This document shows, piece after piece, positions 35,267-44,605 of a stretch of DNA of 64,000 nucleotides. Numbering within the stretch: the stretch's first letter is position 1; every line of letters begins with the position of its first letter. The notes beneath the pieces are model-generated. The model was not told the origin of the DNA. It saw only the letters and a program-made list of their open reading frames with translations, and did no database searches. This stretch comes from Flavobacterium frigoris (GTDB taxonomy: Bacteria; Bacteroidota; Bacteroidia; Flavobacteriales; Flavobacteriaceae): NCBI RefSeq assembly GCF_900111075.1, contig NZ_FOFZ01000002.1, positions 248,001 to 312,000 of the forward strand, in the 5' to 3' direction. A program made the position numbers and the translations under genes.

Positions 35267-36037
35267 ATGAAAAAACTGTTTAAATTAATACTCAATACCA
35301 TCCCACGCCCATTGCTTATTCGTTTAAGTTATGTCGCTAGACCTGTTTTAGCTTTAGCTTTAAAAGGAGATAAATTTACCGATCCTATTGACGGAAAAAG
35401 TTTTAAAACGTTCTTGCCTTATGGCTACGGAACGCAAAGAAACAATGTACTATCACCAAGTACACTTTCTTTAGAAAGACATCGTTTACTTTGGCTGTTT
35501 CTAAATAACGAATCTGATTTTTTTACTTCCAATGTAAAAAAGAAAGTACTTCACTTCGCTCCTGAGCAGGCATTCTATAAATTATTTAGAACCCAGAAAA
35601 ATCTGGATTACACGACCACTGATTTATTCTCTCCGTTAGCAGATGTAAAAGCAGATATTTGCGATTTACCATTTGAAGACAATCAGTACGACGTTATTTT
35701 GTGTAATCATGTTTTAGAGCACATCCCAGATGACACTAAAGCAATGCAAGAACTATATCGTGTTTTAAAACCTGGCGGAATGGCGATTTTACAAATTCCA
35801 CAAGACCTATCAAGAGCGACTACTTTTTCTGATGACACCATTACGGATCAAAAAGAACGCGCTAAAATATTTGGACAATACGATCATGTTCGCATATATG
35901 GCCGTGATTATTTTGATAAACTAAGAAGCATCGGATTTAAAGTAATCGAAGAAGATTATACTAATAAAATTGCTCCAGAATTAGTCGAAAAGTACTGTTT
36001 GGCAAAAGGGGAAGTCATCCCTGTTTGTTTTAAATAG
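35267..36037 (+). CDS. Class I SAM-dependent methyltransferase
   Basis: A 256-residue protein. The SAM site is atypical at motif I (KVLHFAPEQAF), but the downstream ILCNHVLEHIPDDTKAMQELYRVLKPGGMAILQIP (about 144-178) is the classical Methyltransf_11 pattern. It has no signal peptide; an N-terminal basic amphipathic helix is present. The substrate is unknown. Twenty-four bases of intergenic repeat separate it from the GxxExxY remnant. Confidence 0.88.
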   Translation: MKKLFKLILNTIPRPLLIRLSYVARPVLALALKGDKFTDPIDGKSFKTFLPYGYGTQRNNVLSPSTLSLERHRLLWLFLNNESDFFTSNVKKKVLHFAPEQAFYKLFRTQKNLDYTTTDLFSPLADVKADICDLPFEDNQYDVILCNHVLEHIPDDTKAMQELYRVLKPGGMAILQIPQDLSRATTFSDDTITDQKERAKIFGQYDHVRIYGRDYFDKLRSIGFKVIEEDYTNKIAPELVEKYCLAKGEVIPVCFK

Positions 36038-36119
36038 CACATTTAAAACTCGGCAAGTAATTGGCATAATAATGGTGTTGCATAATTCGTTATATTTACC
36101 ATTCCGCAATTTAATAATT

Positions 36120-37376
36120 ATGCTTCATTCCTTTTTTCGAAAAATAATACTGCTATTCATTATCACTTCAGCTTCTGCACAAGTAGAAAATGAAATTGCA
36201 CCTCCATTTAACATCAAGACCGTTTCGTTTATTCAGAACAATCAAAATGTTGTTCCGATATTTCAATTAGGCAGCGGATTCCAATTGCAATTTGATGATT
36301 TATATGGAAATGAAGCAGATTATTATTACGAAATCATTCATTGTGACTACAACTGGAAACATTCTGAAATCCCTAAAAACGAATACTTGCAAGGTTTTGA
36401 CAACCAAAGAATTCAGAATTACACCAACTCCTTTAATACGTTACAGATTTATTCGCATTATACCTTATCTATCCCAAATCAATTTACACAACAGCTACGT
36501 TTGAGTGGGAATTACATCCTGAAAATTTTAAACAACGATAAAGAAGTTGTGTTTACAAGAAAATTCATTTTGTATGAAGACTTGGTCACGGTTCCCATTC
36601 AAGTAAAACGAGCAAGAACGGTAAGCAATTTAGAATACAAACACAACCTAGATTTTTCTATAAAATCGAATACCATTACTTTTCAAAACCCTTTAAAAAA
36701 TGTAAAAGTGGTATTGCTACAAAATGGAAAGTTCAATAGTGAAATAAAAAATATTCCACCGCAATACACTATTGGTAATGATTTAATATACAAATACGAT
36801 ACTGAAACTCAATACTGGGCAGGCAATGAATTTTTGTATTTTGAAAATAAAGATGTTAGAGCCGCCAATAATAACATATCACGAGTTGATTCAAGTACAG
36901 AAATCTATAATTCCTCTTTATACACAAATAATGCTCGTGCAAATTTCCCTTATTCCGTTTACGAAGATGTAAATGGTAATTTTGTCGTTCGCAATTTAAA
37001 CGCTGCTAATAGTGCCATTGAAGCTGATTACGCTTGGGTTTATTTTAGCCTCTCTGCTCCTGCTTTTAATAACGACAACGAAATCTACATTAACGGGATG
37101 TTTAATAATTACAGTCTGACTCCTGAATTCAAGATGGATTATAATCCAAAAAAAGGGATTTATGAAAAAGCCCTTTTGATAAAACAAGGATTTACAAATT
37201 TTGAATACGTAGTTGTTGACCGTAAAGGAGCTATCGATAATGAAAACGCAATAGACGGCAATTTTTATCAAACTGAAAATGATTATTCAATTTTAGTCTA
37301 CTATCGCGAAAATACAGATCGATATGACAGAGTAGTTGGAAAAGGAAACGCTAACTCCTTAAACATCATCAATTAA
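36120..37376 (+). CDS. DUF5103 protein, type IX secretion system plug protein
   Basis: A 418-residue exported protein. The start is set at ATG 36120, giving the signal peptide MLHSFFRKIILLFIITSASAQ; a longer frame from 36072 would cross a TATATTTA box. DUF5103 features: DYYYEIIHCDYNW near residue 65 and the C-terminal INGMFNNYSLTPEFKMDY with a Y-R-E-N end. In Flavobacterium johnsoniae the protein of this family was found closing the periplasmic side of the SprA translocon, so it probably gates T9SS export here. No other T9SS gene is in the window. Confidence 0.85.
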   Translation: MLHSFFRKIILLFIITSASAQVENEIAPPFNIKTVSFIQNNQNVVPIFQLGSGFQLQFDDLYGNEADYYYEIIHCDYNWKHSEIPKNEYLQGFDNQRIQNYTNSFNTLQIYSHYTLSIPNQFTQQLRLSGNYILKILNNDKEVVFTRKFILYEDLVTVPIQVKRARTVSNLEYKHNLDFSIKSNTITFQNPLKNVKVVLLQNGKFNSEIKNIPPQYTIGNDLIYKYDTETQYWAGNEFLYFENKDVRAANNNISRVDSSTEIYNSSLYTNNARANFPYSVYEDVNGNFVVRNLNAANSAIEADYAWVYFSLSAPAFNNDNEIYINGMFNNYSLTPEFKMDYNPKKGIYEKALLIKQGFTNFEYVVVDRKGAIDNENAIDGNFYQTENDYSILVYYRENTDRYDRVVGKGNANSLNIIN

Positions 37377-37457
37377 AAAAATAGTTCGAAAAGCCTCGAT
37401 ACAAAGTCAAAATTTTGTAAATTTGTTATCTAATAGACACTTAACTACTATTTTATA

Positions 37458-37844
37458 ATGGTATCTCAAATAACAAGAGGAATAAAAATTTCGGTATTGA
37501 CTAGTTTTGAAGGCACATACTTCAAGAACTATAAGATCCACTTTGCCTTTAGTTATCAGGTAACAATAGAGAACCATAGTAAAGATTCTGTTCAACTAAC
37601 TTCTCGTCATTGGGAAATTTATGATTCTTTAAACAATATCGAAGTAGTTGATGGTGAAGGGATTATTGGAAAAAAACCAGTTTTAAAACCTGGTGAACTT
37701 CATACTTATAGTTCTGGATGTCTTTTATCTTCTCCTTATGGCGCTATGAAAGGTTATTTTAATATGATTAACTTCACGAGTACAAAAAACTTTAAAGTTT
37801 TTATACCCACATTTAAATTATGTGCTCCGTTTGCATTGAATTAA
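37458..37844 (+). CDS. apaG: ApaG family protein
   Basis: A 128-residue all-beta, FN3-like protein. Conserved ApaG features: YQVTIENHSKDSVQLTSRHWEI (about 34-55), VVDGEGIIGKKPVLKPGE (about 64-81) and YSSGCLLSSPYGAMKGYF (about 84-101). The family is linked to Co2+ resistance and Mg2+ efflux in enterobacteria, but the biochemical role is unsettled. Single gene. Confidence 0.95.
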   Translation: MVSQITRGIKISVLTSFEGTYFKNYKIHFAFSYQVTIENHSKDSVQLTSRHWEIYDSLNNIEVVDGEGIIGKKPVLKPGELHTYSSGCLLSSPYGAMKGYFNMINFTSTKNFKVFIPTFKLCAPFALN

Positions 37845-37911
37845 TCTTTGCTCTGCTGAATATATTTCTCTTTCTTATCCTTTATTTACCATATTTTTAA
37901 ATTATCCTTTG

Positions 37912-37919
37912 TACTTTTG
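37912..37919 (+). promoter_or_regulatory. Putative -7 element for pruA
   Basis: TACTTTTG, followed by a leader of about 90 bases that contains an inverted repeat (37931-37954). Confidence 0.45.
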
Positions 37920-37930
37920 TTGTGAAATAA

Positions 37931-37954
37931 ATTATTCGTAATATTTCGAATAAT
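37931..37954. promoter_or_regulatory. Inverted repeat in the pruA leader
   Basis: ATTATTCG, 8-base spacer, CGAATAAT. It lies just after the predicted transcription start of pruA, where a repressor of proline catabolism could bind. The regulator is not in this window. Confidence 0.4.
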
Positions 37955-38013
37955 ATATTTATTCAATTGTCTAATCTTATCTGTAAACTAACAGATTAAC
38001 AAATTACAATATC

Positions 38014-39642
38014 ATGCTAAAAGGATTTTTTCACGTACCAAAAGCGGTAAACGAACCAGTAAAAGGGTATGCACCAAATTCACCTGAAAAAGCAGCCGTT
38101 CAAGCAGCTTATACTAAAATGTGGAATTCTAAAATTGACGTACCTCTATATATTGGAAGCGAAGAAATTAGAACTGGAAACACTAAAAACATGTCGGCAC
38201 CACACGACCATAAACATATCGTAGGGACTTATCATCTTGCTGAAAAATCGCATGTTGAGAAAGCCATTGCAAATGCATTGGAATCTAGAACTGCATGGGC
38301 TAATATGGCTTGGGAACAACGCGCAGCTATTTTCTTAAAAGCAGCTGAATTGATCGCAGGGCCTTACAGAGCTAGAATAAATGCTGCAACAATGATTGCA
38401 CAATCTAAAAATGTACACCAAGCAGAAATTGACGCTTCTTGTGAGCTAATTGATTTTTTACGTTTTAACGTAGAATTCATGACACAAATTTATGGTGATC
38501 AACCAACGTCTACTTCAGATATGTGGAACCGTTTAGAGTACAGACCTCTTGAAGGATTTGTATATGCGATCACTCCATTTAACTTTACAGCAATTGCTGC
38601 TAATCTTCCTGCAAGTGCAGCGATGATGGGTAACGTTGTAATTTGGAAACCAAGTGATAGCCAAGTATTCTCAGCACAAATTATTATTGAAGTATTCAAA
38701 GAAGCAGGTGTTCCTGATGGAGTTATCAATGTGGTTTTTGGAGATGCTCAAATGATTACTGACACTGTTTTGGCAAGTCGTGATTTTGCCGGATTGCACT
38801 TTACAGGATCAACTCATGTATTTAAAGATATCTGGGCTAAAATAGGAACAAACATCCATCACTATAAAACATACCCAAGAATCGTAGGAGAAACTGGAGG
38901 AAAAGATTTTATTATCGCTCACTCTAGCGCTAATCCAAAACAAGTTTCTACAGGAATTGTGCGTGGTGCTTTTGAATTTCAAGGTCAAAAATGTTCAGCA
39001 GCTTCAAGAGCTTACGTACCAAAAAGTATATGGCCAGCTGTAAAAGAGCAAATTATTACTGATGTAAAATCAATGAAAATGGGATCTCCTGAAGACTTTG
39101 GTAATTTTATTACTGCAGTGATTCACGAAGGTTCATTTGATAAACTAGTTAGTTTTATTGACCAAGCTAAAAAAGATACTGACGCTGAAATCATCGTTGG
39201 AGGAAACTACGACAAATCAGTAGGATACTTTATTGAGCCTACAGTTATCGTAACTACAAACCCTCATTACTCTACAATGGAAACTGAATTATTCGGACCA
39301 GTAATGACTATTTTTGTTTACGAAGATGCTAAATGGGAAGAAACATTAGAATTGCTTGACGCTACTTCACCATATGCATTAACAGGAGCTGTTTTCAGTC
39401 AAGATCGTTATGCTATTGAAGTAGCAACTGTAAAATTACAAAACGCCGCTGGTAACTTCTATATCAATGATAAACCAACAGGTGCTGTGGTAGGACAACA
39501 ACCATTTGGTGGGGCAAGAGCTTCTGGAACGAATGACAAAGCAGGTTCACCATTGAACTTATTGCGTTGGGCTTCACCTAGAACTATTAAAGAAACTTTT
39601 GTAACTCCAGTTGATTACAGATACCCATTTTTGGGAGAATAG
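38014..39642 (+). CDS. pruA: 1-pyrroline-5-carboxylate dehydrogenase (L-glutamate gamma-semialdehyde dehydrogenase)
   Basis: Oxidises the proline/arginine catabolic intermediate to glutamate with NAD+. The 542-residue length matches the single-domain PruA form used in Bacteroidota and eukaryotes. The catalytic Glu is in VGETGGKDF (about 291-299) and the catalytic Cys in FQGQKCSAASR (about 325-335). The FTGSTHVFK segment belongs to the coenzyme fold. No PutA domain is fused and no putA lies adjacent. Confidence 0.97.
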   Translation: MLKGFFHVPKAVNEPVKGYAPNSPEKAAVQAAYTKMWNSKIDVPLYIGSEEIRTGNTKNMSAPHDHKHIVGTYHLAEKSHVEKAIANALESRTAWANMAWEQRAAIFLKAAELIAGPYRARINAATMIAQSKNVHQAEIDASCELIDFLRFNVEFMTQIYGDQPTSTSDMWNRLEYRPLEGFVYAITPFNFTAIAANLPASAAMMGNVVIWKPSDSQVFSAQIIIEVFKEAGVPDGVINVVFGDAQMITDTVLASRDFAGLHFTGSTHVFKDIWAKIGTNIHHYKTYPRIVGETGGKDFIIAHSSANPKQVSTGIVRGAFEFQGQKCSAASRAYVPKSIWPAVKEQIITDVKSMKMGSPEDFGNFITAVIHEGSFDKLVSFIDQAKKDTDAEIIVGGNYDKSVGYFIEPTVIVTTNPHYSTMETELFGPVMTIFVYEDAKWEETLELLDATSPYALTGAVFSQDRYAIEVATVKLQNAAGNFYINDKPTGAVVGQQPFGGARASGTNDKAGSPLNLLRWASPRTIKETFVTPVDYRYPFLGE

Positions 39643-39683
39643 TTTTTTAAGTACCAAGTTAGTTTACGAAGTACGTCAAATAT

Positions 39684-39730
39684 AAAAACCCACAAGATTC
39701 AAATTAGTTTGAAATCTTGTGGGTTTTTTC
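39684..39730. terminator. Bidirectional terminator between pruA and rsmG
   Basis: Stem AAAAACCCACAAGATT / AATCTTGTGGGTTTTT between convergent genes. Confidence 0.9.
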
Positions 39731-39752
39731 TATAAATAGGAATTCTAATTCC

Positions 39753-40382
39753 CTAACTCGTAAACTTCAACGGTACATGCACCACTTTTTTCGTTTCAAA
39801 GAATTCATCTTCGAAGAAATCAGCCAAATCATATTGTGTCGCTTTTGGAAAATCTTTCAACTCTTCCGTTAAATCACCTCCTTTTAAATATAGAATACCA
39901 TTTCTTAGCTCGTGCTTGCTTTTCTTCTTGACTTTGTCTTTTATCCAAGACACAAAATCCGGCATATTAGTCACCGCGCGACTTACAATAAAATCAAAAT
40001 CACCTTTCACTAATTCTGCTCTTAACTGATCTGCCTTAACATTTTCAAGTCCTAATCCATCAACTACAGCCTGAACTACTTTAATTTTTTTAGCAATGAT
40101 ATCGATCAGATGAAAACGCGTTTCTGGAAAAAGAATCGCCAATGGAATTCCAGGAAATCCACCACCAGTTCCCACGTCAAGAACATACGTACCTGGCACA
40201 AAATCTATGATTTTTGCAATCCCCAACGAATGCAAAATATGCTTTGTATATAAAGCGTCAATATCTTTTCTCGAAATAACATTTATTTTTTCGTTCCAAT
40301 CGTGATATAAAAAGTCTAATTTTTTGAATTGCTCCTTTTGGACATCAGTCAAATTAGGAAAATACTTAAGAATCTCGTCCAT
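39753..40382 (-). CDS. rsmG: 16S rRNA (guanine527-N7)-methyltransferase
   Basis: A 209-residue GidB/RsmG protein. It has the N-terminal FYHDWNEKINVISRKD-like motif (LYHDWNEKINVISRKDID, about 27-44), the SAM motif LDVGTGGGFPGIPLAILFP (about 70-88) and VSRAVTNMPDF (about 133-143). It methylates G527 of 16S rRNA. It is divergent from the desaturase, with facing promoters. Confidence 0.97.
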   Translation of the reverse strand: MDEILKYFPNLTDVQKEQFKKLDFLYHDWNEKINVISRKDIDALYTKHILHSLGIAKIIDFVPGTYVLDVGTGGGFPGIPLAILFPETRFHLIDIIAKKIKVVQAVVDGLGLENVKADQLRAELVKGDFDFIVSRAVTNMPDFVSWIKDKVKKKSKHELRNGILYLKGGDLTEELKDFPKATQYDLADFFEDEFFETKKVVHVPLKFTS

Positions 40383-40398
40383 CGTTCAAATTTTTTAA

Positions 40399-40406
40399 CA
40401 AAAGTA
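40399..40406 (-). promoter_or_regulatory. Putative -7 element for rsmG
   Basis: TACTTTTG on the minus strand, only 16 bases before the rsmG ATG, which implies a very short leader. Confidence 0.45.
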
Positions 40407-40437
40407 CTGTTTTTAACTCTGAAATATTTAACTCAAT

Positions 40438-40471
40438 TTGGCATACTTAAAATTTATAATAATTATCTTTG
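40438..40471 (+). promoter_or_regulatory. Promoter of the fatty-acid desaturase gene
   Basis: TTG (40438-40440), 23-base spacer, TATCTTTG (40464-40471), 19 bases ahead of the ATG at 40491. Confidence 0.6.
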
Positions 40472-40490
40472 GAACTTATTACATTTTTAT

Positions 40491-41582
40491 ATGACCAAAA
40501 CACCTCCTACATTTGCAAAGCAAGATAAATTAAAGTTCTTTAGAACACTTAACTCTCGCGTAAACAATTACTTCAAGGAAAATAATATCAAGAAAACCGG
40601 AAACTGGAAACTCCATTTGAAAACCGTTATTTTGATAACCGTTTTTCTTGCGCCTTACTTTTTAATTCTAACTCTTGATATGCCTTTCTGGGCTCACCTT
40701 CTGCTGACAATCGTTATGGGTATAGGTATGGCTGGAGTAGGTATGAATGTAATGCATGATGGAAATCATGGTTCGTATTCTAATAAAAACTGGGTAAACA
40801 AATTCATGGGCGGTACCATATACATTCTTGCTGGAAACGTACATAACTGGCAAGTACAACATAATGTATTGCACCACACTTACACGAATATCCCTGGCCA
40901 TGATGAAGATCTGGATGCTGGACGTATCATACGATTTACAAAAGATGCAAAATGGCATTCTTTCCATCGCTTTCAACAATATTATTCTGTGTTTTTATAT
41001 GGTTTATTAACTTTCAATTGGGCTATCACAACCGATTTTAAGCAAATGAAAAACTACCTAAAAAGAAAATTATCCTACGGTGAAGCTAAAAGTCCAAAGA
41101 TACTTTGGACGACTTTGATAATCACTAAAGTAATTTACGTTTCTATTTGGATCGTATTACCAATAGTTATTGGTATCGCTTGGTGGAAAGTATTAATCGG
41201 TTTCTTTATCATGCACTACACTGCAGGATTGATTCTGAGTATCGTATTTCAATTGGCACACGTTGTCGAAGAAACAGATAACCCATCTCCAAACGAATTA
41301 GGAGAAATGGGCAACACTTGGGCAATTCACCAACTATTTACCACGACTAATTTTGCTCCAAAAAACAAAATAGTAAACTGGTACACCGGTGGTTTGAATC
41401 ACCAAATTGAACATCATATTTTTCCAAATATCAGCCATATACATTATGGTAATATTGCGAAAATCGTTAAGGAAACTGCAGCTGAATGTAATTTGCCTTA
41501 TTACGAATACAAAACAATGCGAAGCGCCGTTATTGCTCATTTTAAACATTTGAAAGAATTAGGAATGAAACCGGCAATGTAA
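40491..41582 (+). CDS. Membrane fatty-acid (acyl-CoA/acyl-lipid) desaturase
   Basis: A 363-residue protein starting at ATG 40491 (MTKTPPTFAKQ); longer frames cross the promoter. The three histidine boxes of the di-iron desaturases are present: HDGNHGS (about 92-98), HNVLHHTY (about 126-133) and NHQIEHHIFP (about 306-315). Four or so membrane helices. The HQIEHH form of the last box resembles delta-5/delta-6 'front-end'-like desaturases, but no cytochrome b5 domain is fused. It probably adjusts membrane fluidity; regiospecificity cannot be read. Confidence 0.93.
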   Translation: MTKTPPTFAKQDKLKFFRTLNSRVNNYFKENNIKKTGNWKLHLKTVILITVFLAPYFLILTLDMPFWAHLLLTIVMGIGMAGVGMNVMHDGNHGSYSNKNWVNKFMGGTIYILAGNVHNWQVQHNVLHHTYTNIPGHDEDLDAGRIIRFTKDAKWHSFHRFQQYYSVFLYGLLTFNWAITTDFKQMKNYLKRKLSYGEAKSPKILWTTLIITKVIYVSIWIVLPIVIGIAWWKVLIGFFIMHYTAGLILSIVFQLAHVVEETDNPSPNELGEMGNTWAIHQLFTTTNFAPKNKIVNWYTGGLNHQIEHHIFPNISHIHYGNIAKIVKETAAECNLPYYEYKTMRSAVIAHFKHLKELGMKPAM

Positions 41583-41673
41583 GAACACAGTTACAATGCA
41601 TCAACACATAAACAACTAAATAATTAACCTCCCTTATTTTCTATTACAAATTAGGGCAATCAACACTTTTTTA

Positions 41674-42861
41674 ATGAATCATTTACTTTCAGACAGAATC
41701 AACAACCTTGCTACATCACAAACATTAGCAATGGCAGCTTTGGCTAGAGAACTAAAAGCACAAGGGAAAGACATCATCAGCTTAAGTTTAGGAGAACCTG
41801 ATTTCAATACTCCTGACTTTATCAAAGAAGCGGCTAAAAAAGCGATCGATGAAAATTACAGCACCTATTCTCCAGTAGATGGATATGTTGAATTAAAAGA
41901 AGCTATTTGCAGAAAATTCAAAAGAGATAATGATTTAGATTATAAACCATCACAAATTGTAGTTTCTACAGGAGCAAAACAATCTTTATACAACATTGCA
42001 CAAGTAATGTTAAACGATGGTGACGAAGTGATTTTACCAGCTCCTTACTGGGTTTCTTATTTCGAAATCGTAAAACTTTCAGGTGGAGTTCCAGTTGAAG
42101 TTCCTACTTCTATTGACACTGATTTTAAAATCACGCCAGCACAATTAGAAGCAGCGATCACACCAAAAACAAAAATGATGTGGTTCAGTTCTCCTTGTAA
42201 TCCAAGTGGTTCTGTTTACAACAGAGAAGAACTAACAGCATTAGCTAAAGTATTAGAAAAATATCCTAACATAATTGTGGTTGCAGATGAAATCTACGAA
42301 CACATCAATTTCTCTGGAACTTTTTGCAGTATTGCATCTATCCCAGGAATGTTAGAAAAAACAATTACCGTAAACGGAGTTGCAAAAGCATTTGCAATGA
42401 CAGGATGGAGAATTGGCTATATCGGAGCACCCGAATTTATCACTAAAGCGTGTACAAAAATCCAAGGTCAAGTAACTTCTGGTGCAAATAGTATTGCGCA
42501 ACGTGCTACTATCACCGCCGTAGATGCTGACCCATCAGTATTAAACGAAATGGTTCAAGCTTTCCACAGCCGTAGAGATTTAGTAGTAGGATTAATCAAA
42601 GAAATTCCAGGAATGAAAATCAACGTTCCAGAAGGTGCATTTTATGTATTTCCTGACGTATCTTCTTTCTTCGGAAAAACGCTAAGAGGAACCTTAATTA
42701 AAGACGCTAACGATTTCTCAATGTATCTTTTAGGCGAAGCAAATGTAGCAACCGTAACTGGTGACGCTTTTGGAAATCCAAATTGCATCCGTTTCTCTTA
42801 CGCAACTAGCGAAGACATCTTGAAAGAAGCTTTAAAAAGAATAAAAGAAGCGGTGGCTTAA
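41674..42861 (+). CDS. PLP-dependent aminotransferase, class I (aspartate aminotransferase-like)
   Basis: A 395-residue fold-type I enzyme. It has the substrate loop LSLGEPDFNTPDF (about 37-49), the conserved SSPCNPSGSVY (about 170-180), the Asp that pairs with the PLP pyridine nitrogen in VVADEIYEH, and the PLP lysine in NGVAKAFAMTGWRIGY (about 232-247). It resembles the subgroup I-beta aspartate/prephenate aminotransferases. Exact amino-acid specificity is uncertain. Confidence 0.93.
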   Translation: MNHLLSDRINNLATSQTLAMAALARELKAQGKDIISLSLGEPDFNTPDFIKEAAKKAIDENYSTYSPVDGYVELKEAICRKFKRDNDLDYKPSQIVVSTGAKQSLYNIAQVMLNDGDEVILPAPYWVSYFEIVKLSGGVPVEVPTSIDTDFKITPAQLEAAITPKTKMMWFSSPCNPSGSVYNREELTALAKVLEKYPNIIVVADEIYEHINFSGTFCSIASIPGMLEKTITVNGVAKAFAMTGWRIGYIGAPEFITKACTKIQGQVTSGANSIAQRATITAVDADPSVLNEMVQAFHSRRDLVVGLIKEIPGMKINVPEGAFYVFPDVSSFFGKTLRGTLIKDANDFSMYLLGEANVATVTGDAFGNPNCIRFSYATSEDILKEALKRIKEAVA

Positions 42862-42884
42862 TTAACACACCCTTTCCATTTTTT

Positions 42885-42935
42885 AAAATAGTTTAAGGTT
42901 CAGAGTTTCATAACTTTGAATTTTAAACTATTTTT
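42885..42935 (+). terminator. Terminator after the aminotransferase gene
   Basis: Stem AAAATAGTTTAA / TTAAACTATTTT with a 26-base loop and T tail. Confidence 0.65.
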
Positions 42936-42940
42936 GTTTT

Positions 42941-43037
42941 TGGGCGTGACCACAAGGGTCGGGCTATACGTTGCAATCTTTTATTCATTCCGCTAGCGCT
43001 ACATGATAAAAGGATTTCCACTACCATCCCTCACGCA
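42941..43037. repeat. Dispersed-type intergenic element (family C)
   Basis: GC-richer segment that begins GGGCGTGACC and ends CCATCCCTCACGC, with GCGTGA/TCACGC at the two ends as short inverted repeats and GATAAAAGGATTTCC inside. The sequence resembles an interspersed element I recall from flavobacterial intergenic regions. Only one copy is present in this window. Confidence 0.45.
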
Positions 43038-43064
43038 AAAAACATCATATACATACAATCATAT

Positions 43065-43092
43065 GTACGGACAGGTCATCTCTTGTCCCTAC
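43065..43092. repeat. 28-bp imperfect palindrome in the purT leader
   Basis: GTAcGGACA...TGTCCcTAC with matching ends of nine bases (one mismatch). It lies 14 bases before the purT ATG and could form a hairpin in the mRNA leader. Confidence 0.5.
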
Positions 43093-43106
43093 GAAAAACA
43101 TAACAA

Positions 43107-44267
43107 ATGAAAATACTCTTACTAGGCTCAGGCGAATTAGGGAAAGAATTTACAATTGCCGCACAACGCATTGGTCAAACTATAATTGCGGTAGACAGTT
43201 ATGAAAATGCTCCGGCTATGCAAGTCGCTCACGGTTTTGAAGTGATCAACATGCTTGATGGAGAAGCTTTGGATCGCATTGTAGCCAAGCACAATCCTGA
43301 TTTTATAGTGCCTGAAATAGAAGCTATTCGAACTGAACGTTTTTATGATTATGAAAAACAAGGCATTACTGTCGTTCCCTCTGCAAAAGCAGCAAACTTT
43401 ACGATGAATAGAAAAGCAATCCGTGATTTGGCTGCCAAAGAATTAGGTCTAAAAACGGCCGCTTATCGATACGCCACCACTGCCGATGAATTACGAAAAG
43501 GAGTTGAAGCCGTGGGAATGCCTTGCGTAGTAAAACCATTAATGAGTTCGTCAGGAAAAGGACAATCAACCATAAAAACAGCAGCCGATATCGAGAAAGC
43601 ATGGAATTATGCCGTAGAAGGTTCTCGCGGTGATGTCGTGGAAGTGATTGTAGAAGCCTTTGTCAAATTCAATTCGGAGATTACATTGTTGACCGTTGTT
43701 CAAAATAACAATCCTACTTTATTTTGTGCGCCTATTGGTCACCGACAAGAGCGAGGCGATTATCAGGAAAGCTGGCAACCTGCCCGAATTTCAGACAAAG
43801 AATTATACGAAGCACAAGACATGGCCGAAAAAGTGACCGAAGCCCTTGGCGGCGCCGGACTTTTCGGAGTCGAATTTTTCCTTGCTGATGATGGTGTTTA
43901 TTTCTCAGAACTCTCCCCTCGCCCACATGATACCGGAATGGTAACTTTGGCTGGAACACAAAACTTTAACGAGTTTGAACTGCATTTGCGCGCCATCTTA
44001 AGTCTGCCTATATTTGAAATTACCTTAGAAAAAGCGGGGGCCAGTGCCGTAATTGCGGCTTTTGAAAACTCCGCAAATCCAAGTTTTTCGGGAATAGAAA
44101 AAATCGCGTCTCTCCCTAAAACCGATTTCAGAATCTTTGGTAAACCCACTTCAAGACCGTACCGAAGAATGGGAGTTGCATTAGTCAATGATACACTAGA
44201 AACGCCAATCGAAGAAATTGTAGAAAGAGCTAAAGCAGCTGCTGCCTTAATTAAAGTAAATTCGTAA
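43107..44267 (+). CDS. purT: Formate-dependent phosphoribosylglycinamide formyltransferase (GAR transformylase 2)
   Basis: Purine synthesis step 3 using formate and ATP instead of formyl-THF. The 386-residue length is normal. The ATP-grasp fold is shown by [19 protein letters not shown] at the N-terminus, the substrate loop [25 protein letters not shown] (about 138-152) and the metal site [25 protein letters not shown]. Start of a short operon: the next gene begins 2 bases later. Confidence 0.97.
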   Translation: MKILLLGSGELGKEFTIAAQRIGQTIIAVDSYENAPAMQVAHGFEVINMLDGEALDRIVAKHNPDFIVPEIEAIRTERFYDYEKQGITVVPSAKAANFTMNRKAIRDLAAKELGLKTAAYRYATTADELRKGVEAVGMPCVVKPLMSSSGKGQSTIKTAADIEKAWNYAVEGSRGDVVEVIVEAFVKFNSEITLLTVVQNNNPTLFCAPIGHRQERGDYQESWQPARISDKELYEAQDMAEKVTEALGGAGLFGVEFFLADDGVYFSELSPRPHDTGMVTLAGTQNFNEFELHLRAILSLPIFEITLEKAGASAVIAAFENSANPSFSGIEKIASLPKTDFRIFGKPTSRPYRRMGVALVNDTLETPIEEIVERAKAAAALIKVNS

Positions 44268-44269
44268 TC

Positions 44270-44605
44270 ATGAAAAAAATAATTTTAGCAACATTTTTAT
44301 TCGTTACAGCCATAGTAAGTGCGCAAGACAAAAAAGAACAATCAAAATCTCAAATAGTAGAGGCTGCCTGTGGACAATGCCAGTTTGCAATGGAAGGGTA
44401 CGGTTGCGAATTAGCAGTACGCATAGACGGAAAATCGTATTTTGTAGATGGTACTAGCCTCGATTCTCATGGTGATGCTCATGCCAGCGATGGCTTTTGC
44501 GCCGCTATTAGAAAAGCAGCAGTTGTAGGTGAAATAAAAAACAATCGTTTTGTAGTTTCATCATTCAAATTACTTCCTGAGGAAAAGAAAACACCGCAGA
44601 AATAG
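44270..44605 (+). CDS. Small exported cysteine-containing protein (DUF6370-like)
   Basis: A 111-residue protein with a signal peptide (about 1-18, ending VSAQ). The mature part has EAACGQCQFAMEGYGCELAV (three Cys, one C-x2-C pair), then HGDAHASDGFCAAIRKA. The Cys/His pattern suggests metal binding or a structural disulfide. The family resembles DUF6370, of unknown function. It lies between purT and the Crp/Fnr-type regulator; the next GTG start overlaps its stop by one base. Confidence 0.75.
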   Translation: MKKIILATFLFVTAIVSAQDKKEQSKSQIVEAACGQCQFAMEGYGCELAVRIDGKSYFVDGTSLDSHGDAHASDGFCAAIRKAAVVGEIKNNRFVVSSFKLLPEEKKTPQK

